A stretch of DNA of 64,000 nt, taken from NCBI RefSeq assembly GCF_004791165.1, contig NZ_SRUZ01000006.1, positions 1 through 64,000 of the forward strand. Direction: 5' to 3'. The translations under genes were made by a program, and so were the position numbers. The stretch is from Mesorhizobium sp. M8A.F.Ca.ET.218.01.1.1. Its GTDB lineage: Bacteria > Pseudomonadota > Alphaproteobacteria > Rhizobiales > Rhizobiaceae. The notes below the pieces were generated by a model. That model had not been told where the DNA came from and did no database searches. It saw only the letters and a program-made list of their open reading frames with translations. The stretch's first letter is position 1. Each line of letters opens with the position of its first letter. Positions 24,388 to 32,925 of the stretch are shown here, one piece after another.

Positions 24388-25554
24388 TCAAGCCTTTTCC
24401 GCGTGGATATAGGCAACCGCCTCGCGCAGCTCCGCCTGATCCTTCGAGCGCATCTGGTAGGCGTAATCTCCCATGGCGCGGCTGAAAACCTTCTCGATGG
24501 CCTGATGGTGGACGATCTTGTCGCGGTGCGCGGCTAGCACGTCCGCATGGCTGTGCAAATAGTCGAGGTGGCGCTTGCGGCTGGCATAGGCGGTGAAATA
24601 CTTGCCTTCATAGGGGCCGCCGGCTGCGTCCCTCACGACCATGTCTGCCCAGGCCGCATAGACGTCGATGTCGAACGTGTAGTTGATCGCGTCGGTCATC
24701 CAGGCGCCGGGCGGGCGCATGTTGACCTCCAGAGCGATGATGCGGTCGTCCCTGGTCTCGAACAGTTCGATGTGGAAAAAGCGTTCGCGCACGTCGAATG
24801 CTTTCAGGATCTTGCCGCCGGCCTCCTCTACGACAGGCCTGATCCGGGGAAAGCAGGTGTAACTCATGTGGCGGTCCTTGTTGACCACCTCCATGACGCT
24901 CTGGTCGTAGCGATGGCTGGCCGCCAGCACCACCTCGCCGTCGCGGTTGACCAGCCCGTCATACGTCACCACCAGCCCCTCGATGAACTGCTCCATGACG
25001 AAGGTCACATCCTCCGGCTTGTCCCGGAAGAACTGGTCGAGCTCTTTCGCATTCGAGATCTTGAACGTGTTCGAAGCGCCGGAGCCAGAATCCGGTTTTA
25101 CCACCACGGGATAGCCGACGCGGCGGATGAAGGTCATGGCGCCGGCCCGGTCGGAGCATTTGCGCTGCGCGATGGTCTCGACGCCGCTCTTGCGGAAGAA
25201 GGCGCGCATGCGGCTCTTGCGCTTCAGATTCTTCACGAAATCGAGCTTGGTGCCGTAGATGTTGAAGTCGGTGCGGATGTTGGCTTCCAGTTCCAGCCAA
25301 TGCTCGTTGAGCGATTCGAACCGGTCGATGCGGCCCCATTTGTGGATGAAATGTCCGATCGCCCGGAACACCGCATCGTAGTCTTCCATGTCGGCGATAC
25401 GGTAATATTCCGAAAGCGCTGCCTTCAGCTTGCCGTCCAGAGCGTCAAAGGGTGCGTCGCCAATCCCGAGCACGGTCGCGCCGGCCTTCTTCAGCCGGTC
25501 GCAGAAATCGGCGCCGTTGGCGGGAAAATGCGGCGAGAAGAACACGAAATTCAT
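24388..25554 (-). CDS. ATP-grasp domain carboxylate-amine ligase
   Basis: A 388-residue ATP-grasp enzyme. The central part has the ATP-binding segments GYPVVVKPDSGSGASNTFKI and VTFVMEQFIEG, and the metal-binding IIALEVNMRPPGAW. The N-terminal domain (FVFFSPHFPANGADFCDRLKKAGATVLGIGD) is the usual pre-ATP-grasp fold. These enzymes join a carboxylate to an amine via an acyl phosphate, with ADP release. ATG 25554 is preferred to 25584 because the family begins MNFVFFSPHFP. It is the first gene of an operon with the esterase and the NTF2-like protein. The product is unknown. Confidence 0.88.
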   Translation of the reverse strand: MNFVFFSPHFPANGADFCDRLKKAGATVLGIGDAPFDALDGKLKAALSEYYRIADMEDYDAVFRAIGHFIHKWGRIDRFESLNEHWLELEANIRTDFNIYGTKLDFVKNLKRKSRMRAFFRKSGVETIAQRKCSDRAGAMTFIRRVGYPVVVKPDSGSGASNTFKISNAKELDQFFRDKPEDVTFVMEQFIEGLVVTYDGLVNRDGEVVLAASHRYDQSVMEVVNKDRHMSYTCFPRIRPVVEEAGGKILKAFDVRERFFHIELFETRDDRIIALEVNMRPPGAWMTDAINYTFDIDVYAAWADMVVRDAAGGPYEGKYFTAYASRKRHLDYLHSHADVLAAHRDKIVHHQAIEKVFSRAMGDYAYQMRSKDQAELREAVAYIHAEKA

Positions 25555-25662
25555 GGATGACCCCTGCCGGCGGCACCCCGCCACCGTTCAAGTCTGGCGC
25601 ATTTGCAGCGCGCGGGGAAGAGCATCCGCGTTAGGGATAAAATTCGACCGGGCCGGCCCCGC

Positions 25663-25691
25663 TTGCCTCCAACAGGCCGCTCCTGTATGAG
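25663..25691 (+). promoter_or_regulatory. Promoter for the leuA leader ORF
   Basis: TTGCCT (25663-25668, preceded by GC as in the rhizobial CTTG-type -35) and TATGAG (25686-25691) are 17 bases apart. The distance to the leader ATG at 25699 is only seven bases, so the transcript should begin at or within a base or two of the ATG and be leaderless. Confidence 0.55.
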
Positions 25692-25698
25692 AGCGGCC

Positions 25699-25815
25699 AT
25701 GAACACGCGCGCCACCACCGCTTCCCGTCAGACCGGCTTTGCCGGCGAGACCGTTCGCGCGCTTGCCTCGACCCTGCTTCTTCTCGGCCTTATCGGCGAT
25801 CGCCGGGTTCGCTGA
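25699..25815 (+). CDS. Leucine-rich leader peptide of leuA
   Basis: A 38-residue ORF beginning MNTRATTASRQ and containing ALASTLLLLGLIG: six leucine codons within thirteen, four consecutive. It ends at 25815, 140 bp before leuA, with no other gene between. The Leu run next to a leucine biosynthesis gene is the classic sign of attenuation. It appears leaderless, like trpL in this window. GC content and position are otherwise unremarkable, and a chance ORF remains possible. Confidence 0.6.
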   Translation: MNTRATTASRQTGFAGETVRALASTLLLLGLIGDRRVR

Positions 25816-25816
25816 A

Positions 25817-25935
25817 GGAGCGCCCGGCGGTCGAACCGCCGCGCAAGCGCATGCTCCTTGGCAAATCATATCAAGCGAACGAAAATCTGGTAAAGGCGCC
25901 GCTTGGCACCACATCCGCCTGAAAGGTGGACCGCC
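25817..25935 (+). promoter_or_regulatory. Possible leuA attenuation region (alternative RNA pairings)
   Basis: Right after the leader stop, CGGCGG (25825-25830) pairs with CCGCCG (25836-25841), enclosed by GGAGC/GCTCC (25817-25821 and 25853-25857). Alternatively GGCGGTC (25826-25832) pairs perfectly with GACCGCC (25929-25935), just before the leuA ribosome site GGGAGAAA. No T-run follows the first hairpin, so control at translation is more likely than termination. Not tested by folding. Confidence 0.4.
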
Positions 25936-25955
25936 AGCCGCCGGGAGAAACGACG

Positions 25956-27695
25956 ATGAACGCACGAGAAGACATCCGCGCCAGCGAGGCCGCGACCGGC
26001 AAGCAGGTCGGCCGGGGCATGCCGGACGCAGCCCGAAAATACCAACCTTATCCTACGGTCGGTCTCACCGACCGGACCTGGCCCTCGAAGGTGATCGACA
26101 AGGCCCCGATCTGGTGCTCGGTCGACCTGCGCGACGGCAACCAGGCACTGATCGATCCGATGGGCCACGAGCGCAAGGCGCGCATGTTCGCGCTGCTGCT
26201 CGACATGGGTTTCGAGGAGATCGAGATCGGCTTCCCGTCGGCTTCGCAAACTGACTTCGACTTCGCCCGCTGGTGCATCGAGGAAGGCAATGTGCCGGCC
26301 GATGTGTCATTGCAGGTGCTGGTCCAGTGCCGGCCCGAACTGATCAGCCGCACCTTCGAGGCGCTCAACGGCGCCACCAACCCGATCGTGCATTTCTACA
26401 ACTCGACCAGCGAATTGCAGCGCCGCGTCGTCTTCGAGAAGGATGTCGGCGGCATCAAGCGCATCGCCACCGACGCCGCCAAGATGATCACCGACATGGC
26501 GGCCAAGGCGGGCGGCGGCTACCGTTTCGAATATTCGCCGGAGAGCTTCACCGGCACCGAACTCGAGGTCGCGCTGGAGATTTGCAACGCCGTCACCGAG
26601 ATCGTCAGGCCGACGCCTGACAACAAGCTGATCATCAACCTGCCGTCGACCGTCGAGATGTCGACGCCCAACATCTATGCCGACCGCATCGAGTGGATGT
26701 GCCGCAACCTCGACGCCAGGGAAAACCTGATCATCTCCCTGCATCCGCACAATGACCGCGGCACCGGCATCGCCACCACCGAACTCGGTCTGATGGCTGG
26801 TGCCGACCGCGTCGAAGGCACGCTGTTCGGCAATGGCGAGCGCACCGGCAATGTCGACATCGTCACCCTGGCGCTCAACATGTACACGCAAGGCGTCGAT
26901 CCGGGCATCGACTGCTCCGACATCAACCGGATGAAGGACGTCTATGAATATTCGAATCAGCTGAAGATTCCCGAGCGCCATCCCTATGTCGGCGAACTCG
27001 TCTACACGGCCTTTTCCGGCTCGCACCAGGACGCCATCAACAAGGGCATGAAGGCGCTGAAGAAGGCCAACACGCCGCACTGGGAAGTGCCCTATCTGCC
27101 GATCGACCCGGCCGATGTCGGCCGCAGCTACGAGGCGATCATCCGCATCAACTCGCAATCGGGCAAGGGCGGCATCGCCTATGTGCTGCAGGCCGATTAC
27201 GGCCTCAATCTGCCGCGCAACCTGCAGATCGAGTTCAGCCAGGCGATCCAGGCGATCACCGATGCCGAAGGCAAGGAGGTTCCGGCCAAGCGCATTTACG
27301 AGCGCTTCCTGGAGACCTATGTCGACCAGCCGGGCGCGCGGCTGAAATTCCTCGACCACCACACCTATCCCGATACCGAGGTCAAGGGCCGGCGGGTGAT
27401 CGAGGCGGTCATCCTCGACAATGGCAAGGAAGTGACGATATCAGGCACCGGCACGGGCCCGATCGACGGCTTCGTCGATGCGCTGTCGCGCCATGTCGGC
27501 GTCGACATGTCGGTGCTCGATTATTCCGAGCACTCGTTGCAGCGCGGCTCGAACGCGTCGGCCATCTCCTATGTCGAGATGGAATATCCCGGGGGCAAGC
27601 TGTTCGGCGCCGGCATCAACACCAACATCGTCGCCGCCTCGCTGGAAGCGGTGACGTCGGCGGCCAATCGTATCGTCGGTCGCAAGGCGCGGTAG
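25956..27695 (+). CDS. leuA: 2-isopropylmalate synthase
   Basis: Condenses acetyl-CoA with 2-oxoisovalerate, the first committed step of leucine synthesis. The 579-residue length and sequence match the long (LeuA type 2) form: DRTWPSKVIDKAPIWCSVDLRDGNQAL opens the TIM barrel with the metal-binding Asp, LHPHNDRGTG supplies the His ligands, and the C-terminal domain (about 440-579) is the regulatory leucine-binding part. ATG 25956 follows GGGAGAAA; the GTG at 25926 is less likely. A leucine-rich leader ORF precedes it, and a terminator follows at 27708. Confidence 0.97.
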   Translation: MNAREDIRASEAATGKQVGRGMPDAARKYQPYPTVGLTDRTWPSKVIDKAPIWCSVDLRDGNQALIDPMGHERKARMFALLLDMGFEEIEIGFPSASQTDFDFARWCIEEGNVPADVSLQVLVQCRPELISRTFEALNGATNPIVHFYNSTSELQRRVVFEKDVGGIKRIATDAAKMITDMAAKAGGGYRFEYSPESFTGTELEVALEICNAVTEIVRPTPDNKLIINLPSTVEMSTPNIYADRIEWMCRNLDARENLIISLHPHNDRGTGIATTELGLMAGADRVEGTLFGNGERTGNVDIVTLALNMYTQGVDPGIDCSDINRMKDVYEYSNQLKIPERHPYVGELVYTAFSGSHQDAINKGMKALKKANTPHWEVPYLPIDPADVGRSYEAIIRINSQSGKGGIAYVLQADYGLNLPRNLQIEFSQAIQAITDAEGKEVPAKRIYERFLETYVDQPGARLKFLDHHTYPDTEVKGRRVIEAVILDNGKEVTISGTGTGPIDGFVDALSRHVGVDMSVLDYSEHSLQRGSNASAISYVEMEYPGGKLFGAGINTNIVAASLEAVTSAANRIVGRKAR

Positions 27696-27707
27696 CATCG
27701 GCCGGTC

Positions 27708-27751
27708 GGCGGCGCCGGAGGCAGGAACAGCTCTCCGCGCCGCCACTTTTT
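27708..27751 (+). terminator. Rho-independent terminator of leuA
   Basis: GGCGGCGC (27708-27715) and GCGCCGCC (27737-27744) are perfect inverted repeats, with GGAG/CTCC able to extend the stem inward, followed by ACTTTTT (27745-27751). Confidence 0.85.
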
Positions 27752-27950
27752 CAAGCCCGCAAAAGGCTCTGGCCTCGACTGGCCGATGCCGACTCTCACG
27801 ACCATGCCGTGGCTTATACCGGCAGGGCCGTTAACCACCAGAGTATTCTCCGGTGAGGTACGCGATCGCATAATGGGTGCATACTTGTGTGCCGGTGCGG
27901 GAACTATATGATCGCGCCTCAACCTGTGCCGACTTCGAGAGGATCGACAC

Positions 27951-29717
27951 TTGCAGCATGCCACGCCTGCCGCCCCCGCAGTGCGCGAGACACTAGAGCG
28001 ACTGCTTGCCAGCGAAACGTTCGGACGATCCGAGCGTGCACGCAAGCTGTTGCGTTATCTTGTCGAGCGCGAACAGGCAGGCGAAGCCGACCGGCTCAAG
28101 GGCTTTTCCATCGCCATGGATGTCTTCGGCAAGGATGGCGATTTCGATCCTTCGACCGACGCGGTGGTACGCGTGCAGGCGGGCAGGCTACGCGAGCTGC
28201 TGCAGCAATATTTCGCCAATGAAGGCGTCGCGGAGCCGTTTCGCATAGCGATACCGCGCGGCAGCTATGTCCCGGCCTATGAGCTCAACGCGATCCGCTT
28301 GCCGGAACCTGCGAAACCCGCCGAGCAGATCGAAGCCGTAGCGGCACCATCCGAGCCCCCCGGTGATGCCATTGCCGCCGCTGCATTGCTGGCACCGGCG
28401 GCGGCGCCGGAGCCCTCGGTGGCACGCCATCTCCGGTTCTTCTGGATGGCGATCGCCGTGGTCATAGCCATGCTCGGCGTTCTGATATTGCGTCAGGGCA
28501 GCGGTGCGCTGCTGGCAGGCGGCGACCCTGCGGCAACGCTCGAGACCGCGACCCTGACCGGCAGCATCGCGCCGTCCGCCGCCAGCGAGGCTTTGCCGCT
28601 GGTCTACATCGCCGTCAAGGCCAGTGGCACGGATGCCAGCCGTGTCGCCGCAACGCTGCGTGCCGGACTGAGCGGCTTCGATACGATCGACTTCATCGGT
28701 CGCGACATCGTCAACAAGGCCGATCCGGTCGCTAGCGCGACGAGCTTCATCTTCGATATCCTGCCTGGACCGGATACGGGTGACATCACGATCGAACTGC
28801 AGAGCGTGGCCACCGGACGGGTGCTTTTGTCGCGCAACCTGACCGCCGCCGACAGCGCGCCGACCACCGTCGAGAGCCGTATAGCCGGCATCTTGACGTC
28901 CGCTCTTCCCGCTTCCGGCACGATCTACGGCTATCTCGAACAGAGCGGCATACAAACCGCCCTCACGCAATGCCTGACGCTCAACGACAAATATTATCTC
29001 GACCAGAACGCCAGGACCCACGAGGCCGCCTATCGCTGCCTCGAAACCCTCGCCGAAAACGGCGCCAAATCACCGTTGGTCTATTCGGAAATCGCCTCGC
29101 TCCACCTGGAGGCCGTGAACGACCACTACGCCTATCCGCCGGATGCCACGATCGAGAAGGCGATGACATTCGCCCATCGCGCCGTGCAGATGGGGCCGAC
29201 CAGTCCCTACGCGCATCGTTCCTACGGCTACATCAATTCCCGTCTTGGCAACGCCGACGAGGCGCTGCGCTGGATGCGCAAGGCCTATGACCTCAATCCC
29301 TACGATCTCGCCATGGCCGCCGCTTATGGCTACGGGCTGATTTTCGCCGGCCGCTATGCCGAGGGGACGCCGATCCTGGCCCAGGCGGTGGACGCCTCCA
29401 GCGGTCATCCGACATGGTGGGATTTTGGACTTTTCGCCGGCGAACTCATGCTTGGCGACACCAACAAGGCCGCGATCGCCAGTTCCTCTCTGAGAACAAC
29501 CGCAACGAAGTCGCACTATCTTGCCGCCCGGCTGATCGGTGCCAAGATCGCCGGTCAGGACAATCTGGCGCGCAAGCTGGTCGACGAGTTGACCGCCAAA
29601 TTTCCGAAATTCGCCGCCGACCCGCGCGCGACCTTCATCGACCGGAAATATCCGCCCGACCTGACCGAGCGGCTGGTTGGGGCCCTGCGCGCGGCAGGCC
29701 TCGGCAACGCGAGCTGA
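27951..29717 (+). CDS. Membrane-anchored TPR protein with a cyclase-type N-terminal domain
   Basis: A 588-residue protein. Residues 10-110 form a domain (FGRSERARKLLRYLVERE, RLKGFSIAMDVFGKDGDFDPSTDAVVRVQAGRLRELL, IPRGSYVPAY) that I know from rhizobial adenylate cyclase-like and TolB-like regulators. One membrane helix is at 162-181. The outer part carries TPR-like repeats (about 375-510), with HRSYGYINSRLGNADEALRWMRKAYDLNPYD the clearest. The start is a TTG at 27951 backed by GAGAGGA seven bases upstream; any ATG would remove half the domain. The layout recalls ToxR/CadC-type sensors, but DNA binding is not shown. Confidence 0.75.
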   Translation: MQHATPAAPAVRETLERLLASETFGRSERARKLLRYLVEREQAGEADRLKGFSIAMDVFGKDGDFDPSTDAVVRVQAGRLRELLQQYFANEGVAEPFRIAIPRGSYVPAYELNAIRLPEPAKPAEQIEAVAAPSEPPGDAIAAAALLAPAAAPEPSVARHLRFFWMAIAVVIAMLGVLILRQGSGALLAGGDPAATLETATLTGSIAPSAASEALPLVYIAVKASGTDASRVAATLRAGLSGFDTIDFIGRDIVNKADPVASATSFIFDILPGPDTGDITIELQSVATGRVLLSRNLTAADSAPTTVESRIAGILTSALPASGTIYGYLEQSGIQTALTQCLTLNDKYYLDQNARTHEAAYRCLETLAENGAKSPLVYSEIASLHLEAVNDHYAYPPDATIEKAMTFAHRAVQMGPTSPYAHRSYGYINSRLGNADEALRWMRKAYDLNPYDLAMAAAYGYGLIFAGRYAEGTPILAQAVDASSGHPTWWDFGLFAGELMLGDTNKAAIASSSLRTTATKSHYLAARLIGAKIAGQDNLARKLVDELTAKFPKFAADPRATFIDRKYPPDLTERLVGALRAAGLGNAS

Positions 29718-29940
29718 CGTCCCGCGGACAGGACTGTTTGGACCAACCGAATTGTTGGCCGCCGAAGCAGGTGGCAAAGCCCCGATATGACTGGTTTGCC
29801 GGCTTTGTCGCGCGAACCCGCGAGATCGAGAGGTCGCAAGCGCCAGTCGTCGTGAAGATTTTACTGGCCATCGTTCTGGACAAGGAGCAAACCACCCGCA
29901 TTTCCCACCTTGCCGTTCCGCAATAAAGCTTTCAGATTTC

Positions 29941-30726
29941 ATGATCGCATCGCTTCACGCCGCCGAAAAGGGTGTTGGCTCGAAGGCCATCGTCTTGCTG
30001 CATGGCTTCGGCGGCTGCCACGATATTTGGCACGAAGTGATCCCGGCGCTGTCGCCTGCGGTGCGCACACTCGCTTATGATTTGCCGGGGCACGGGCTGT
30101 CGCTCGATTTCCCCGGTGCCGGCCCGGCCAAGCTGGCGGCAAGGGCCGTCCTGGCCGATCTCACCGCGCGATCGGTAAAGCGCTTTCATCTGGTCGGCCA
30201 CTCGATGGGCGGCGCGGTTGCGGCGCTGATGGCGCTGGCCGAGCCCGACAAGGTGGCGTCGCTGACACTTCTGGCGCCTGGCGGCTTCGGCGCCGAGATC
30301 AACGGTCCGCTGTTGCGCCGCTTTGCCGCCGCAAGGGACCCATCCGACATCCAGGCGTGCCTCTTGGCGATGTCGGGACCACTGACGCGGCCTATCGATC
30401 ACACCTTGGACGCCCTTGGGGACATGCGCGGGCGACCCGGCCAAGTCGAGAGACTCATAGAGATCGCTGCCGCCATGACCAGCCAAGACCGGCAGGGCGT
30501 CATCCCGCGCGACCGCTTGGAAACACTGACCATGCCGGTGATGGTGGTATGGGGAAGCGATGACCCGATGCTACCCGTTGCCCACACCGACAATCTGCCC
30601 GTGCAATTTCATGTGCACCACGTCCCGGGGGCTGGCCATATGCTGATCGAGGAGGCGCCAGAGCTGATCGCCACGATCATCCGGCGCAACATGAACCGCC
30701 GTGCCAGGCCCTTGCGCCCGAATTAG
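29941..30726 (+). CDS. Alpha/beta-fold hydrolase
   Basis: A 261-residue cytosolic alpha/beta hydrolase. The oxyanion-hole HGFGG is near residue 21, the nucleophile Ser in VGHSMGGAV near 90, the Asp in VVWGSDDPML and the His in PGAGHMLIEEAPE. It resembles the BioH/pyruvate-dehydrogenase-associated hydrolase group, but the natural substrate is not evident. The ATG at 29941 has only a weak upstream purine stretch. The 220-bp gap before it has no recognisable feature. It stands apart from its neighbours. Confidence 0.85.
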   Translation: MIASLHAAEKGVGSKAIVLLHGFGGCHDIWHEVIPALSPAVRTLAYDLPGHGLSLDFPGAGPAKLAARAVLADLTARSVKRFHLVGHSMGGAVAALMALAEPDKVASLTLLAPGGFGAEINGPLLRRFAAARDPSDIQACLLAMSGPLTRPIDHTLDALGDMRGRPGQVERLIEIAAAMTSQDRQGVIPRDRLETLTMPVMVVWGSDDPMLPVAHTDNLPVQFHVHHVPGAGHMLIEEAPELIATIIRRNMNRRARPLRPN

Positions 30727-30845
30727 CCGCGACCGGCTGGGCCAGCGCGACACCACCCGGGCGCCTCGCCGTCTTGATCGCGCCAGTGCATTTTGCCGGC
30801 GGCTGTGTTAACTGCGTGTTAACCAACCCCGCGAGGCAGACGCCG

Positions 30846-31460
30846 ATGAAGGACGCAGGCGAGAAGATCGATCCGTCAAGCAAACTGTCCGATGCCATCC
30901 GTGACGTGAAGAACGCCTTCGCTGACCGCGACGATGTCGTCGTCGACATGCGCGAGGCGCACCGCATGCGCCTCGACCTCCTGGCCGCGGACCTCGCGCC
31001 CGTCTTTGCCGATGTTCCGGCCGACATGGATAATTTCGACTTTGTCGTCTCCTCGGGCCTACAGCCGCGCCTGTGGATCGACGCCGTCAGCCATGTCGCG
31101 ATGGGGCGCGACCGCCGCACCTACCGCTTCCTCAAGGACACTCGCATTGGCCGTGTCGTGCTTGCCGAATCGACCGAGATGAAGCCGGTCGCCGATTCCG
31201 TGACGCGTTATGTCGCCGAGCGCATCGTCGAACGCCGGAGAATGATGGAGGGTGGCGTCGAGCCGGCGGTCGCCGGCATGAGACGCGCCGAGGTCGCGGA
31301 AGCCGAGCCGCCGCTGCGAGCCTCGACGCAAGGCAAGGGCTGGTCGGCCTTCCTGTCGGGCCTTGGGCTGGTCGCCGCCGGCGGACTTGTTGGTCTCGCG
31401 GTGTCGGCGGCGCTGTTGTGGGACCGCGTCTCGGCGATGGTTCTCAACTGGCGACCATAG
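30846..31460 (+). CDS. Conserved hypothetical protein with a C-terminal membrane helix
   Basis: A 204-residue protein that I do not recognise by name. The first approximately 150 residues are soluble and charged (VVVDMREAHRMRLDLLAADL, FDFVVSSGLQPRLWIDAVSHV, DRRTYRFLKDTRIGRVVLAES), and a single hydrophobic helix is near the end (about residues 175-195, FLSGLGLVAAGGLVGLAVSAALLW), implying a tail-anchored cytosolic domain. ATG 30846 follows GAGG; the upstream extension from 30774 is unlikely. Its last 17 bases overlap the convergent metallophosphoesterase gene. Confidence 0.7.
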   Translation: MKDAGEKIDPSSKLSDAIRDVKNAFADRDDVVVDMREAHRMRLDLLAADLAPVFADVPADMDNFDFVVSSGLQPRLWIDAVSHVAMGRDRRTYRFLKDTRIGRVVLAESTEMKPVADSVTRYVAERIVERRRMMEGGVEPAVAGMRRAEVAEAEPPLRASTQGKGWSAFLSGLGLVAAGGLVGLAVSAALLWDRVSAMVLNWRP

Positions 31461-32373
31461 CCGCGTCTGGCTCGACACCGAGTTCCACGGTCTGCAGATC
31501 GGAAGGCGGTATGGACGGTCCGGTCAGGCCGCGTCGCGTCAGGCGGATGCGCCAGTTTCCCTTTTCGCCGTCGATGTCGAACAGATTGTACTGTGCTGCC
31601 GGGTGATTGCCGCCCGGCGCCTGGCCGGCGGCGGCGACCCCGACGACCGGGACCTTTGCATCGCGAGGCCCGATCTGGAACAGCGACGGCAGGTGCGAAT
31701 GGCCGTGCAGCACGAGCTCCGCGCCATGGCGGCGGATGATCTTGTGGAAGCGGGCGATGCCGAACAGCCGCTTGTGCTGGGAGACGGCGCCCCGCACCGG
31801 CGGGTGGTGGATCATGATCGCACGGAACAGCCCTTGCTTGGCCGTGGTCTCGAGGATCTTGCCGAGGCGAGCCGCCTGCCCCTCCATGAAGAAACCATTG
31901 GCCATGAAGGGCGCCGTGGCGCGCGCCGTCGAGACGCCGATCAGCGCGACATTGCCGCGCACGCGCAGATAGGGAAATGCATTGCGATCGACCGGCGTGT
32001 TGACACCGTCGCCGCTCATCCACGCCGCCCATGACCGGCAGATCTTGTCGAAGGCACCGGGCACATAGGCGTCATGGTTTCCCGGCACGACCGAAACGTC
32101 ATGCGGCGACCCCAGCGTCTCGAGCCAGTGTTTGGCCATCTCGATCTCGCCGTCGAGCGCCAGGTTGACGAGGTCGCCGGTGACAGCGAGATGGTCCGGG
32201 CTTTGCGCCTTGATGTCGGCGACGATGGCGTCGATGACGGCATCGTGCATGTGGCGGCGGCGGTTGCGCTGCCAGTTGACGTAGCCGAGCACGCGCTTGG
32301 AGGCGAGATCGCGATAGGATACATCGGGGAGCGGCCCCAGATGGACATCGGAAATATGCGCGAGCCTGAACAT
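31444..32373 (-). CDS. Calcineurin-like metallophosphoesterase
   Basis: A 309-residue metallophosphoesterase. All metal-site motifs are visible in order: D9-V-H11 in AHISDVHLG, GDLVN, GNHD, a His in MIHHPPV, and HGHSH. The family hydrolyses phosphomono- or diesters such as cyclic nucleotides or nucleotides linked to lipids; which one is not clear. ATG 32373 (MFRLAHISDVHLG) is the conserved start, though its AGGAGG is unusually close; a GTG at 32409 is the alternative. The 3' end overlaps the convergent hypothetical gene by 17 bases. Confidence 0.88.
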   Translation of the reverse strand: MFRLAHISDVHLGPLPDVSYRDLASKRVLGYVNWQRNRRRHMHDAVIDAIVADIKAQSPDHLAVTGDLVNLALDGEIEMAKHWLETLGSPHDVSVVPGNHDAYVPGAFDKICRSWAAWMSGDGVNTPVDRNAFPYLRVRGNVALIGVSTARATAPFMANGFFMEGQAARLGKILETTAKQGLFRAIMIHHPPVRGAVSQHKRLFGIARFHKIIRRHGAELVLHGHSHLPSLFQIGPRDAKVPVVGVAAAGQAPGGNHPAAQYNLFDIDGEKGNWRIRLTRRGLTGPSIPPSDLQTVELGVEPDAAMVAS

Positions 32374-32426
32374 TCCTCCTTCATAGGCGACGTGCACGCC
32401 GCTTTCCACCCACGGTTTCGCTACTG

Positions 32427-32924
32427 ATGCCGACCGACGACGAAGCCGCGTTCCGCCAGACCGGCTGGGCGGGGTTGAGGGCCCGGCTGTTCCATCTCTA
32501 TTTCGTGCTGCGGCGGCCGATGACGCTCGGTGTGCGCGGCCTGATCCACGATGCCGCCACCAATTCCGTCTTCCTCATTCGCCACACCTATGTGCCCGGC
32601 TGGCAGCTTCCCGGCGGTGGCGTCGAGGTTGGCGAGACGCTGGCCGAGGCGCTGGCCCGCGAACTCGCCGAAGAGGGCAACATCGCGATGGCCGCCACGC
32701 CGGTGCTGAAGTCGATGCACTTCAACCGCCGCGCCAGCCGGCGCGATCATGTCGGCTTCTATCTCGTCGAAAATTTCAGCCAGACCGCGCCGAAACGGCC
32801 CGACCATGAAATCGCCGAGGCCGGCTTTTTTCCACTCGATCGCCTGCCGGAAGGCACCACACCGGCGACGCTGCGGCGGATCGCCGAGGTTTTCCGCGGC
32901 GTGCCAGCATCGCCCTATTGGTAG
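32427..32924 (+). CDS. Nudix hydrolase
   Basis: A 165-residue Nudix protein. The Nudix box is complete: GGVEVGE, then seven residues, then RELAEEGNI (about residues 69-91), with the metal-binding Glu pair intact. The N-terminal stretch LRARLFHLYFVLRRPMTLGVRGL is typical of an alphaproteobacterial group of unknown substrate. Such enzymes cleave nucleoside diphosphates linked to another moiety. It is divergent from the metallophosphoesterase (53 bp between starts), and its stop lies one base before the stop of the convergent hydroquinone reductase. Confidence 0.88.
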   Translation: MPTDDEAAFRQTGWAGLRARLFHLYFVLRRPMTLGVRGLIHDAATNSVFLIRHTYVPGWQLPGGGVEVGETLAEALARELAEEGNIAMAATPVLKSMHFNRRASRRDHVGFYLVENFSQTAPKRPDHEIAEAGFFPLDRLPEGTTPATLRRIAEVFRGVPASPYW

Positions 32925-32925
32925 A

